NCBI GenBank assembly: GCA_009741485.1
Contig: CM019238.1
Span: 11,739,030 to 11,803,029 of the forward strand
Direction: 5' to 3'
Length of the DNA: 64,000 nt
Source of the DNA: Malurus cyaneus samueli
Taxonomy: Eukaryota > Chordata > Aves > Passeriformes > Maluridae
Shown: piece after piece, positions 1 through 35,600 of the stretch
How the letters are laid out: each line of letters opens with the position of its first letter
Position numbering within the stretch: the first letter of the stretch is position 1
Notes under the pieces: model-generated
What the model was told of the DNA's origin: nothing
The model's input: only the letters and a program-made list of their open reading frames with translations
The model's database searches: none
Position numbers and translations under genes: made by a program

Positions 1-21477
<21,477 letters not shown>

Positions 21478-21636
21478 CATCAAACTTCTTGTATCGGGAA
21501 CTAAACATGGTTTGTAGGTGATTGCTAAGCTCTACGACAGCGTTCCTGAAGTCATGTTTACTCTGCTGGCTGTACTTCTCCTCCATCTCTTGAGAGCAGC
21601 ATGTGTAGCCTTGTGAGCAGACTTTCAAGTGGTCAC
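21478..21636 (-). CDS. GPC4: Glypican-4 coding exon 2
   Basis: Internal exon of 159 nt bounded by CTTTACAG|GTGACC and TTTGATG|GTAAGTG, phase 1 on both sides (2 + 156 + 1 nt). It encodes [20 protein letters not shown] and continues through [10 protein letters not shown] to a C-terminal SSRYKKFD. The cluster of Cys residues with CCSQEMEE is the glypican N-lobe signature, and RYKKFD(E) fits GPC4 and its close paralogue GPC6. SQEMEEKY favours GPC4. These cysteines form disulfides in the folded ectodomain. The frame has no stops and no missing key residue, unlike exon 1. The exon sits about 29 kb from exon 1 and 14 kb from exon 3. Confidence 0.95.
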
Positions 21637-23198
21637 CTGTAAAGCAGAGAAGAAAATATCTCAAGTTAAAAGGACTCTCTTTGTCAGGGGAAAGAAGTCT
21701 TGTGAGACAAGGGGCATAAGGAACAGCAGCACCATCTCCTCCCAAGGAGATCTCCCAACTTCGAGTGTGGGACCAGGATATCAAGACCTGATTCTGCAGA
21801 GAAACTTTATAGCAATACATGTAAAAACCTTGTCTTTCTATGAGAATGCCAAAGAGTGTCCTCTTATTTATTCAGTTAATAAACAGAATAAAGATACTTA
21901 TCCTGTATAATGTGAAGAAAATTGACACGTGTATACATACACTGTACATGATAACTTCCATGAAGTTTTTGCTGAGTATTTTAAATAGTTCCAGTTCATT
22001 CAGTTAATACATAACATCAGTGTCAATGACCCTTTTTGTCCAGATAAGTGCTTTTTTTCTTCACCCCTCCCCTGTCCCATTATCAGAAGAGAAGTGATCT
22101 CTCTCAGAAGCACAGTTACCACTAACACCAAATTATACTTGTTTATGCAATGGGTCACGAAAACGCTTTGTATTTCCTAGCTCCTAATTTTGCAGTTTTC
22201 TATCATCATCTTGGAGGAAACAGGGAGTTTGTTTTTGGAGACTTCAAACAGATTTCTTTTTCCTTAAAATAAATCTTTCATTAGAGTCACCTGCCTCAAG
22301 GTGGCTTGGTCAGAGGGATCACTACCAAGAGTTTCAGTATCTGCAACAGCTCCATTTCAAAATCTCTCAGACAGACAATCTGGACATGGGATCTGGCCCC
22401 ACATAATTTGCTTTTAGATGGCTTGAAGAAGTTGTCCCCTTCCAGCACCACCTGTAAAGCACCACTGTGAAGTTTGGTGGGCCAAGATAAACCCTTGGCA
22501 CAGGAGTCCTCAGCTCCAGCTCTCTGACAGGCCCCTCAATGCAGCAGCACCACAAAGTAGGTGGGCTGACACTAAAGTGGTTCAATTTTGGCAAATTGTG
22601 CAAATCTGTGTCAACACAGAAGATACAATCAAAACAAGCAGTCAGGATGAGAAACTCATCCTTCCAAGTCAGATGGTGTTTAAAAAGACACAGCCTACAT
22701 GTAAGCTGCTGCCTTCTCTCCCATTTCACACCCTGCTGCCAGACCTTATCCTTCATTCTGAGGAAACAGATGGAGAAGGGAAAGCTCTTCCCTACCTGCT
22801 CCCACCCTGGAAGCCACCAAGGGCCTCCAACCACTGTGGAGGCTCAGAGACTCACTGTCAGAGCTGCAAAGGACTCGTCAGCTCCCATGCAGAAAAGAAC
22901 ATCTTCCTGACAGGCTGTGCACCACACACTTGACAAAGAGCCATCCATCCTACCTGCCAAAGCATCAAAACCGGGTTTAGAGAAACAAAAGCAGGTTTTG
23001 GACAGTGCAAAACAAAGCTAGCCCACGGTTAACATGAGAGGTTGATGCTCTACCTGCCTTGTGCAAGATTTCTCAACTATGTCTTTTGCCTACATATTGA
23101 ACCTTTGTATCATTTTTCATTACTTTCTAGCCCAGAAAAGTTAGTGTCTCTCCTTACAGATAGTTCAGGACCATGCTAAAATATGACACAGATATTTT

Positions 23199-23220
23199 TC
23201 TCTCTCTCTCTATATATATA
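23199..23220. repeat. (CT)n(TA)n compound microsatellite
   Basis: Six CT-type dinucleotides run directly into five TA dinucleotides inside GPC4 intron 1. Confidence 0.85.
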
Positions 23221-26200
23221 GTTCATAGGAATCTCTCCTCCTAAAATCTATTTCCCCGTTGTGCTACAGGGTTTGTTTGTTTTCTGTGGCATTACGGAGA
23301 GACCTTGACCAGCAGATAATTCTGACACAGCTAATTTATTGCACAAGACCATCCACTGCTCTTCAATTACAGAAAGCTCAAAGTCTGCTACGGGAAGCAG
23401 CACTGCTTAAACACAGCTTTCGGAAAACACAAAAAAAATCTCACTGACTCCTTACAGATGTATCCTTTTTTCACAGACTACTTCTGTCTCAGAGGAGCAC
23501 CTCCAACAGCAAATACACAGCTCTAAGGGAGGCAGCTTCAGGTACCTTCATAAGTCATTTAAAAAAGAGGAAGGGGCACACCCAAATTTTCAGATTCTGC
23601 CCACTAAATCCATCCTGGAGCACTCCTGGGAGCTCCCCTCTGAGCCCAGCTTACCAGTAAACATTAAAATAAGAAAGTGCCCAAGTGTCACTGCTTTATT
23701 TCTTCTTGAATCTCTGCTCCAATTCCAACATAGGACTAAGGACTCTGCGACAACAGGAGCAAATAGCAAAGCAAATTCAAACCTACTGATAGCCGAATTT
23801 CTTTTCCCAGGTACACTTCACAGACAATTCTGAAGTTGCCCGTTGATGCCCTAGAATCCCTAGTACAACTGTTTTAACAACTTCTCCAATTTAGTTATTA
23901 TAAAAAAATAAAAGTGCAATGTATGTCTCGAATACAGGTATCCGTTTCACATCTATTTACATAATTAAACTAAAGTTAGCATCCTAGCTTATGTTACAAA
24001 CCAAAATAATTTCCTCTAATCCCCCCCTGTCCCAGTTTTGACAGTGCCTCCCCAGGACACACATGCAAAGCCAAGCAAGAGCACTACTGACAGTAAATCA
24101 AACTTGCACAGATCCCATTTGGTTGATCATTAAGAAAAAATGCTCCAAAATGTAACTCAGACATTCAAAAATGAATGACCAAGCAATCTAATTATGGAAG
24201 ATATTTCTTAGTCATGTCAGCACTATGTGGTCTTGGCTCACGATCAAGAATTAGCTCTGTCTGGAGCTGAGGAGTTCTGGCTACTCAGTGTTAATCATAG
24301 GAGGATGCACTCTGCTACCCAGCATTAAAAAAACAGAAAAGTCTGTGGACTGCTTTTTTTTCAGTTTTCTTATGCCACAGAGGGAGATGCCAAAGGAAAG
24401 TCAATGGAAGACACTGGGGGCCCCAGTTTTCCACAGGGAGGTTTGTCCTTAGCATCACCGCATCCCTAAGAATACACCCTCACATGAGCAAACCCACAGG
24501 CACTGGCACATTGTGTGAGAAATCTCAGGTCTGGCCTTTTAGATCTGCTAGCAGAGCTGATCCATTGAGGATCCATCCCCAAGTCATCCCATGGGGACAG
24601 ACTTTCAAACACTTCAGTGCTAAAGCCAGGGGAATGGAAGTGACGAAGACTGGAGAGCTCCCCGTGAGCATGGACCAGTTACGCACCCACAAAGACTGAC
24701 CTGGAGCCAAGATCAAAGCCAGTGCTCTTTGTCCAACTGGCAGAGAACTCCCCTGAGGAAAACGAGTGAAAAATATGTGTATTTAGGAGTACTTAGCCGA
24801 GATCTAATGTTTATGTATATTATGTAGAGAACACTCATGGTGTGCGCTCACTGTCAAGGACACATTCGGCAATAATTATTTCCCAAGTTAAAACTCATCA
24901 AACAATGCCCATACAAGGCAACTCTTCATCTACTGTTGAGTGTGAAAAACTTGGCAGCTTTTGTAATTTATCACCATGTGAGCGCAGCAAAAATGTGACT
25001 CTGCCACAGCCTCCTTTCAAGTAAGGCTTTTTATTGAACTGTTTGGCAGGGTGTGCAATCATCACATCGGGGGCTGCATGGCAAAAAGAGCTCAAGTAGC
25101 AGAGATTGACTCCAAATATCCACCGCATGTGCACACCATCACCACAGCATGTCATGGATTTGCAGCAGATCTTTCCCATGGCCTGTTGCAAGACTTTTCT
25201 CTATTTTATGATATATATGAGAGAAACCAAAAATTATGATAGAAACTTGCTCCTTGGCTGGTTAACAGCATACCTTTGGGGAACAGAGATAGCTGTTTAA
25301 AGACAGAAATGTGACGGTTCATGATGTTACCATGTGTACATCCAAGGAAATGTGCTCAGAAAGGTAATCGTGCAAACTTATGATTTAAGCCATTACAGAA
25401 ACACCACATTTAGCAGACTCCAGGCACACAGAGTTTCTTCCAAATCAAGTAACTATTTTGCAATGTGCTGAAAAACAAGTTTTCATCAAATGAGTAAGTG
25501 AGCAGTGCAAACTCAGGGGCTACATGATACTGAAAAGCAGTTTTCTTTACTGAACAATTTTCCAAGTCCTTTTCAAAATGTTGTTTCTGGATGTCTAGCA
25601 TGCCTTCCCAGCCTGCTTCTCCTCACCTTGCCCAAGTTCATACTTTGAGTACTGCAAAACTAGCTAAAGCTTCAGGAGCAGTTCCCTGTGAGGTGGGGGG
25701 TGGGTATTTCTTTAAAAGGCTACCAAATGCAGCCCAGCCCGTCACTGGAGCTTGGCAAACAAGCCAGAAGTGTTTTTTATGGTCTGGGACGTTACTGCTG
25801 GACTTTGCTCCCATGTGAGAAATCAGGCCAGGGTAAGGCTGAGTGGTGAAGGAGCAGGAGGCAAACACTACTAAGGACCGGAGAGCAGGGGCAGCATTTC
25901 AGCCTTGTGCTCTGCCTCTCCCCTCTAGCACACATGGGCCTGTGTCGTCTTTAAAGGAGTTTTATGACTTCCTCTGAAACAACTACCAAAGGAATCCCGG
26001 ACTGTAATGCCGGGCTCTAATCCGATTTCACACTAGACTTGCCTTCTAATTATCGCAGAATATTAGGCTTCCACCCATCATATATAATTGACATGCTACT
26101 GAGGCTTTACAAAACCCCCAACAAAGATGACAAGAAACACTAGCATCACCCCCGAGCACAGCTCCACTGCTCCAGCCCTGCATTAGCAAGGGGCAAGAAG

Positions 26201-29200
26201 AAGAAAGAAAAGCATGAGCTTGTGATTGACTCTGGCAGAGTCATCGAGACAGACATGGCTACCAAACTGTCCACTCAATCTGATCACCTTTGATTTACCC
26301 ATAATACCAAAATGCCCAGTTTTCCTGGCTACAAAACAATCTATTGATATGGGGATGCTCAGCACCTCTGGGAATTGATCATGAGCTCTTGTCCATCTTC
26401 AGTGTCACTTCTGTAATCCCTACAGAACATTGGTACAGCTACAGCATAATCACTGCTTACACTGTTGTTAAGTATCTACTAATGAAGAGCACTACAAAAA
26501 TGCTGAGAGTCTTGGCATTTACTATTTCCAGGTGAAATTACACCATTCTGTGCCCACCAAAGGGAAGAAAAAAAAAAAAATCTGGCTTTGGGGTACACTG
26601 CACTCCCAAAGCAACCCTGCCACCTCCTCTCTGGCTGTCATTCACACACACTGCTTCAAGGCATACTTTCTGCCTGGCAGAAGCAGCAAGCTTGAATTTT
26701 TAGTTGATGCCTCTTATCAGAGCTCTCCTTTTTCACTGGGTGGTCAGTGTTCTCCACTTGCTTTAAAGCTGTGCTGCTGTCAGACTTGTGTTTATTTTAC
26801 TGGGGAGAATACTCCTGTGGAGATGGTCGCGTGCCAGGAAGGAAGAGATGTAAAACAGCATTGAGGTCCTGCTAACGGCAGTGATGCATCCACCAAGGGC
26901 AGCAAAGTTAGAATCCTAAGCTCACATCCTGGAAACCATGCAGCATTGCTGGCACCCTCTGATCAGAGAAGGACAAACCAGGCTAGCATATCTGGAGCTT
27001 GATGCTCGTGAGTGCATGTCGTTACACCCATCCCAAACCCTGATTTCAACTGCACACTTCCAGGAGAAGAACTTCGTGCAGCAGCCTCCCTACATCTATC
27101 ACCAGACACAAAATAACATACCCCGTTTTCCAATGTGAATTATTTCCCATTCCCATTCGAAAGGTTCATGCAACCAGTTTCTTCCCTCCTCAAAAGATTT
27201 CAAATTCCTATTGAGATCTCACACCTAAAAAGCACCAGAAGAGAGAGCACACCCCATGTACCCTAACGCAGGTTCTCACCATGAAGGTCAGCAGCCAGCA
27301 TCAACTTTCCAGCCAGGAACAGAGCTCGAGCCCTTTCACAGTCACAGGTGCTCTTGGTCCTGGATTCAACCATCATGGATTCTCATCCCCAACTGAACCC
27401 TTTTTTTCCAAGCCACCCAGGATTTTTTAAGACAGAAGACATCCTCACCATGCAGTCAGCTCCCAAAGCTGACTGGAAGGATTATGAAAGTACCACAATT
27501 TGGCAGCATGTGCCAGCGTGCAGCATATTTAACATCCCACTCAATTAGCAACCGTTTTATATAAATGGTTTATTTGCCTTATTAATGTTAAAGCCACTTG
27601 TTTCCCCTGCACTTCCACTTAGGTTATTAATCAACTTGCATTTCAGTTTTTTGCTGATTACTCTAATGGCACAAAAAAATTCCCCAGACTCACAGAGAAA
27701 GCTTACAATATTGAAATGATTTTTTTTTTTGGCAAAATTGTCAAGCAGTCAAAATACACTCTTTGATACCCAAAACAAGGCCCTTTCACCTATGCTTAAC
27801 AACAGTGAACTATTTTCAGTTGAGCTTTACTGCATCTGTTAACTCAGCTGCTAATCCATCTTGCAGGCACGGGAATGGCAGTGCACACAATACCTCAGTG
27901 ACATACCTCCCTTCAACACAACAAATAATCCTAATTATTTCCATAGCGCGTACCTACGGTTACTTAAAATATCGTACACAAGCGAGGTCTGTCTGGCTTC
28001 TATTTTTCCATTTTGCTTTGTTGACAGCCTTGGGTTCCCAAATTTACTGCCAAGAGGGTCAGGGAGTGCAGAGAACAAGAGCGATTTATATCCATGTGTG
28101 TACATTAAGCCAAATGCACATTAAGAAACTTAATTTTCTACTGGAAAGAGCAGCTTAGGACACAAAGAGGGCTCTTGCATCCACCTACCCAGGTCCAAAT
28201 AACCACTGCAAAGCTCATCCTAGACCTGATGACAGAGCCAGGTCCCTGAAGGACTGAGTCTGGGTAAATGCTGTCTGCTGAGGTTAACTGGAGTGATTTT
28301 GGGGCATCCCTCCTGGGCAGGGATGGACCAGGAGAGCCATTCCCACGCTCCTAACACAGCTCTTCAGCCCCAAATAAGACAAAGATCTGTCTCTGCTCTC
28401 CATACCAGCCCAGAGAAGCATCACTGATCAACAGAGATCCTCCTGCCCACCTCTCAACTTGAGGTTGGGGCAACGGAGAGGTTCAGGTGAAGGACACCGG
28501 GATCAAACCCAAAAACTCTCTACAGCATGTCTTGGGCTGGGGACTCTGCTCTTTGCAGGTGACATCTAAGCAAGGAGGATGCAGGACCTCACCTTCAGTG
28601 GTGTTTTAAGAGTTCATTAAAAGCCAAAACCCAGCTCACCTGAGGAAAAATACCATCACTGCTTCATTTCCACAGCACAGCCAACAATTTCCTACCCAAC
28701 AGGGTGGCCTGAATACTGCAAGGTTTTACACCCTGGAAAAATATTCCATGATAGAGCTCGCTTTCATTCCAACAAACAGGATATTGAGTCAATTAGTGGC
28801 ACACCAAACACAAACCAGACAGATGAAGATAACACATTTCTGCAAACATCAAAAGAGAAACCACACAAAGAACTGAATATACAAATAAGGCAAGGGGAAA
28901 AAAGGGTATTAAAATATTACATAATTAAACTTATTATTTAAGCAAATCTGGGAAGGAAATAACTCTGGTTAACTAGAGGATTCTCCCTGGCTCTAACTAA
29001 AACAGAAACCTTCAATGAAAACCAAGGGCTGTTTCTTAATTAAAAAAACAAAACCAAAAAACCCGCCTTGATTTTGCTGAGTGAGAATGTAGGAAATGCT
29101 AATTCTCTTTATTATCACTGAATTCTTTAGGCATGAAATAGTTTTCATAACATGTCTCTGCCTACATGCATTAAGTAAGTGGTGTTATACAAGGGACAGA

Positions 29201-32200
29201 GTATGCTGAAAATTACTGGTGTTTTTTTCCACTTCTCTGCTGAGGAGGTTGGATACACTAGGCATAAAACAGACCAACCCATCTCCTGGACTGAGCCCCT
29301 TTATCAGCTACCAAACAACAGCCAAAAACCCAACACCTGCAGCCAGTAATTCTTACCTTCAGATAAGGGTAAAAGTCACAGGCAAAAGAAGAAGTTGCAT
29401 AGAGCCAGCAATCAGACTTCATAATTCAACAGAGATTGGCCAGCAGATTTTACCAGGGTAATCAAAAAAACTTCACCAGGTATAATTTCATGCAATTAAA
29501 GGGGGTAAAAGGGGTGGCAGGAGGAGAATCCATTTCGAACAGCAAATACACTGAATTACTGAAGCCTCAGGCACAAAGAACAGCAAATAGAAGAGATCAG
29601 GCTGGGAGACAGTTACTTTCATTGTGAGGCTTCTCTTTTTTTTTCTCCACAAATTCCCCATTAAGAGGGGAAAACAAAGTAAAAAAACCTGCCTGTTTGT
29701 ATTTTTTTTCCCTAACACTTTTTGCTATTTACCAAAAAAGCAGCCTTTGACCAAAACTGATTCCATCACAAACAATATCATTTAAACCAGAGTATTTTTC
29801 CTTCTTAACTTTTTCTCCCTCCATTTTTGGCCCTTCTCCCTCTGCACATCCCAGACCCTCCAGAAAGCACCTCCAGGGATGCCAACACCGGTGCATGGTG
29901 GCATCACACGTGGGCAGGCAGGAAAAGCAGGAATATGCTGCTGGCAACCACTTTTCCAGTAATTTTTTCCTTTTCAAACAGTGATTCCAGTGTCAATGCA
30001 CAAAAACACGTTTCAGAGCCACATAGTAGGTTCTTGTGAGATGTGCCCAGGCTCACCTGTTTGTGCCAGCCGACTGGTCATCCACTGTCCAGTCCTAGAT
30101 CTGGCAGTAGACAACCCTTGGGATTCTGAGGATCATGCTTAATGTGAAAAAAATACTCCCAAAAATTACAAAAGGAACTCAGAAGGATGTAAGGCATCCA
30201 CGGTTTTGTGGAAGCACTTGGTAAGACAAATCACCTGAGTGGAGAGAAGCCATTGCTCTCCCAACTGGTGGCACTGGCACGTTCCAAAGCAAGCACTGCT
30301 GTACCAAGGTACTGAATTGTGGCTGTGTGGCCAAACCCCTGAACATCCCCCCTTTCAATGTTCCCAGCTATACAGGGGCTCAACAGAAGTGAAGCTTTCC
30401 TGCTTGAACAAGCAAAACCACATGTGCACCACGACACAAAGCAGAGCTACCATTTTCCTGAGTTCCACAGCAGTGAGAGCACTAAGGGCATGCGAACTGG
30501 CAGCTATGACCCAAGCAAAAATTTTTTTTAAAGCCCCAAAACCTAAAGATGTTTTTAATTCCTCAAATAAGAAACAAAGCTCATGGAATTCAGCCACAAT
30601 TTCCTGTTTTTGACTTGAAATAAAATTAAAAAAATATCCCGGGCTTTATACAAACAATAATCTAATCTATAAATTGGAACGCAAGAGAGATGTTAATTAA
30701 CTTCCAGAGAGATTAATTCCCAATTGCAGGATCCAAAATAGGCACTGAGGAACCTGCTGCAATTCTGAGACCAACTTTACACAGAAGAGAAAGGGGAAAA
30801 AAACCCCAAGAAACAAACAAACAAAAAAACCCAAACAAAAACACAAGACCAACTGCAAACAACTATATTAAAGGGCAGTGCATGAATAAATACACAAATA
30901 TCTGGGAAGTAGCAGGGTCATGTTTTCCACCCTTAAGGACATGCTCCTTCACCCTGTCTTGGGTGGCTCTGGGCAGGGAGAAGAGTAAGCAGAATGCAGG
31001 GGTTCAGCAAACAGCCAGGACCACCCAAAAATCCTAAGTGACATAGACAGGAGGTCTGCTTTTGCTCCCCTTGCTTTGATAGCAAAAGCCATGTGGAGTC
31101 CCTTGTCCCACGCAGCTGCCACTGGCAAGGTTTTCTTCCCAAAAGCACAGGCAGCCTGGACTTGGGAGCAGAGCACCAACTCCTTATCTCCTCCCTCCTG
31201 GTGCTCAGAAAGCCACCAGCCACCCTCACTGCAGCACCCACCGATCCCAGGAATCCTGCTCAGGGAGGGACCACAGGAGAAAACACCCCACTCATCTTCT
31301 GCATTTGCAAACGTATTGCTTGCTTGTGGTTTTTGGGGTCAGGACTTAGGACTTTTGGTAACTGAAGTACAAACAAGAACATGACAAGCTTTAAGGGTTC
31401 AGGTGTGGCAAAGTCCAGCTGTAATCTAACAGTTGTGAAATCAGGCACCTCCCCTGTCTCTGCACAACCCCAGTGTCCCCAGAGGCACCTCTGTATTGGA
31501 CGGAAAACTGAGCTTTGGACTGCTTCTATCAGGAAGAGCAAAAGCCCAAGGGCCAAGGAGAACGGGTCTGCTTGGGCAGCATGCCCATCCACACCTGCCG
31601 AAAGTCACAAACCCCTGGTGACCCCAGACACTGCCCAGCAGACCTTACTGCCACCTCTGATCCCCTCCCTTGACACCAATGCAAATAAACATGGGGCTTT
31701 TGCCCAAAGGGTCCTACTGGTACCCACAGCCCTGAAGGGCATTATCTCTCCGTTCTCTGGGACATACATAAATCTCACTTTCTTCCAGGCAGGCACAGAT
31801 CGTCCCCAAAGCACAGAAATACCACGTGAATAACTCTCATTTTGGTCTGGCTGCCCAGCTTCCTCCAGCCCCACTTGATGGATGGTCGGCTCCAGCCAGC
31901 ATTTCACGCACTCTGGCTTGCTGAGGACCAAGCCTGAGGGCTTTTGCTTCTTAAATCCCCCCTTATTCAAGCTCAGAGATACCCGTGGCCTTTCTGCAAG
32001 ACCTGATAACCAGCCTGACCTCCAAGGGGAGGCAGGGCCCTCCAAACACCTCCAGCAGCATTCACGCTGTGTTTTAAAACTGGTTGGCACGCAAAATCCT
32101 TCAGCAAGAGCCTGCAGCCAGCCCCAGGAGCAGCAGCCGGGGCCGTCAGCTCCTCACACAGAGCAGCACTTGTGCAAAGCCAGCAAAAACAGAGCCAGAA

Positions 32201-32519
32201 CCGACCATTTGGAGGGTGCTTCCCACCAACTGCAGAAATATTTGCTCTAACAGCCTTGAAGTCTTTAAGGGAGAGCTCAACTTTTTTTTATTTTCCTTTC
32301 CAATCCACTATTTTCCATTTTCTCCACGCGGCAACTAAACCAACCCAAACCTACCTGAGCCCTCCACCACCAAGGCCCTGACCAGCAGACTCTCCCCCTG
32401 GCAGAACAGAGTTGCTCCCCGCGTGGCCACATCCTGCCGCCCCTCCTAGGACAATTAGCCTTAATCCTCGTTAGTTCTGTACGTTTCCTTTAAATCCTGT
32501 TACCGCATTCCTCCGTGCA

Positions 32520-32640
32520 CTGGAGCGCGGCCCGGCCTCCTCAGCGGCGGTGCCGGTGACCCCGCGGTGCCTCCCGGCTCCTGACCCGCCGGAGCTGCAC
32601 GGGTCCCGAGGGCTGCGCTGCTCCCGGACTAATCTATCTT
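32520..32640. promoter_or_regulatory. Small CpG-rich patch inside GPC4 intron 1
   Basis: About 120 bp with many CpGs (gcgcggcccggcctcctcag and following), embedded in AT-rich intron. It is followed by AT-rich sequence with a ctgattagttcttaatcagg inverted motif and a ttgagtcac AP-1-like site near 32870. The sharp composition change suggests a regulatory element, but there is no direct evidence of promoter activity. Confidence 0.35.
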
Positions 32641-35600
32641 CACTGATTAGTTCTTAATCAGGAAGGCAGACGTGAACAAAGGGTGCAGATGAAAAGAGTA
32701 AACGGTGGACGGAGAAGGGGGGAGGCATGTTAAATAGGAGAAAAAACAAGGATTTGTCTTCAAGGAAAGGTTTCCCCTTTGCTGCTTTTAGAAGGCAACT
32801 CTGAAAACCCGGCCCAAAAGTGGTGTTTGAAGTCTGGCTACTTTCATATTTATAGCGTTTGAGTCACTCCCGAAAACCTACGCCAAAGCAGGCCGCATTG
32901 GACTACTACATTCATTTATTTTGGAAGTTTATCCAAGCCTTGGTTAAAGATAAACAACGTGCCTGGATGTGAAAGAACATCAGAGCCAGGCTACCAGAGC
33001 AGCGGGGAGCTTCCCCCTGCTTTGATAGCACCAAAGCACAAGATGGTATCAGCACAACCCAAAATGTACTTATTCTTTCCTGGAGAGGCACGGGAAAGGC
33101 CTGGGAAGTTCTTGCTTGTCCTTGGGAGGCATTCCTGCCATGCTCATGTTATGCAAAGGATTCAGCGTAGAAATCTCAGGCACAATCAAAGCATTTAGAC
33201 CTGACTCATTAATGGCCAACAGTTAATAGGCTGTAGCTGTAATTCCTCTGTCTGAAGACTTGAGGGTGTTTAAGCCAAATCAATAAAATATATATATACA
33301 CTACAGCTGCACTGTTGATATGTTACTGAAGATAGGAAGCACCTCTCAGTCCAAAACACTGAACAAAAGTAAACCCAGCCTTTTTCAGGTCTCCACTGAT
33401 TTCCAAAGCCAGTAAGTGCACCACTTTCTCTAAATCTGTTTCCTAAACCAGGGAAAAAAGTGATCAGTAACACATTTTAACACTCAGTACACGCCCAAGG
33501 AAAATTCTCCATGAAAAAAAGTTTTACAGAATGTAATTCCCTCAAAAGCAGCACCTGCACATCACGATTACAAATCAGTCCTTGGAGCCCGCCACTCTCC
33601 TTTCAATTCAAATTTCAGGGCAACACCAACCCACCGAAAGCCAGGGTCTTTCTTGTGAAAAACTGATCTGCAAACACATGGTCAACATATTGCCAAATTG
33701 GAAAGACACCCCGAAAGAGTGACAATGCGAACTTTTGGGACTTCAAATAAACAAATTTGAACTAATCAATCTGGAAAGTCTGTTTTCTATTTGTGGCTTT
33801 GGGTTTGCTGTTTTATGTTTCTTTCTTTGTCTTAGCTGTTTGTTTGCTTTCAATTACACAGGCCCCTCCTTATCCTAACCTCCGAATCTCCCTGTGCCGT
33901 GCCTGCCGGGAGGCAAGCAGCAAGACACCATAGTCATGGAATATCAAATGTGAGCTAGAGGATGAGCCAGAAGAGGCTGCTTCTTCAAAGGCTGTTGGTT
34001 TTGCTCTCAAATCGACATTTTTTTTTTGGTGCATCCCCTCCACAACAAGGGTATGGCACCAGTAGTTTTTTGTCCTCTCCTCCGGAGCGGGGACTATTTG
34101 CTGTTTCACAGGTCATCAGGAGGTAGCAGGCAAAGTTTACCAGATGTGGCTTTTATCACCTCAAGTGGAACTATTTTTTTTATGGGAACCCTGGTTTTTA
34201 AGGTTTTATCAGATCATTGCGATTGCAAAAGCCTCACTTACATGCTCAAAAGCTCCTATAAAACCTGTAGTTCAAGGTTTATTTGGTCTAGGTGGTTTTC
34301 AACTTGGAGGAATGACTTGCAGACACAAGTAATTTGTCCTATAAGTTTTGACTGACCGGTTGCAAAGAACAGTCAAACTGCGCCTGCCTCCTGAGCAAAA
34401 TTCCATCAACTCACTGACCAAAAGATGTTCTTTTAAGAATATTTTTTAAAAAGAGGGAAAAGAAGGGGGAAAAGGGCTTGCAGCAAAAAGGAAGTTTCAA
34501 TTACTTTGTGAAATCAAGCAGAAAAATTAAGATCCAAGCAAACTTTATTAGCTCTGACAAGCAAATGCTGATGCCTTTGTTTCCTATGCGCACAAAACTT
34601 TTACTAAGGAGGGGTGTGTGTGGTATTGGGTTTGATTTTTCTTCTTTCTAAGCCACAGAAATATGCTGCCTTTTTTTTTTTAACATGCTTTGCTACAACT
34701 GGGTTTCGTAACTATATTCAAACGAGGGAACTGGCACAGAGCTATCACAAAGCAGCTGATCCTTCTCTAAGCAACCACCAACATTTCCATGTGTCAATAG
34801 TACTTCACAACCACATTTATCTATGTAAAAACCCACATTAATAAGCCCTTCTGCCTCCAGAGCGTGCCAAGCAGAGTAACAGCGCAGATAACGTAAGAAC
34901 TTAGAGCAGGTTAAGAGACTCCAGAAAAAAAAATACACAAAAGGCCAGATTTTTTGAATTAATTTTGCATCCACACATTTTTCAAGGCAGTTTGGCTCCT
35001 ATTAGGCATTTCATATTCAGTTTGTAGTCTGCAATTTGGGGGGCGACTGGAAGGGACTGTGGGAGCACAGCAATAGTCTGAAGGTTGCAATATGGGAGCT
35101 GTGGTCCTCTGAAAACTAAATTTTTAGAGGGCTCACAAGCTAAGTCTGAAAGAGAGCTGTGTTACCCACTGCCCCCCTCAACCCCTACCCTGCTCCTGCT
35201 GAACAAACCCCCTCCTCTGCCAAAACCCCCCGCTGGCTCCCAGCCCCTCCAAGGCGGGCAGGCTGCAAGTTGGTGGAGCAGTTATTTCCACCCCCTCAAG
35301 CACCAGAAAGTCTCATGTGCTTAGAAAATAAAATTCAGTCCAAAAGCAGGTCCTGGGCAGACATAAATGAGACTTCAGTTCTAAGCGGAAGGTTTTCCAC
35401 AAGACATTTTCATAGCACAGAGACTTTTGGCACCAGAGGGAAGGCACAGCACTTGTACTGCCCCAAAATTCCAGCTCCTGGCTGTCCCCCCAGTTGGGCT
35501 CAGGATGACCTTCTCAGGCCAGACACAGGCAATGCCCCTTCCACAATGAGCCAGTTTGGGACCAAATATTCCAGCTGAGCTACTCCACTGCACAGCAGCT

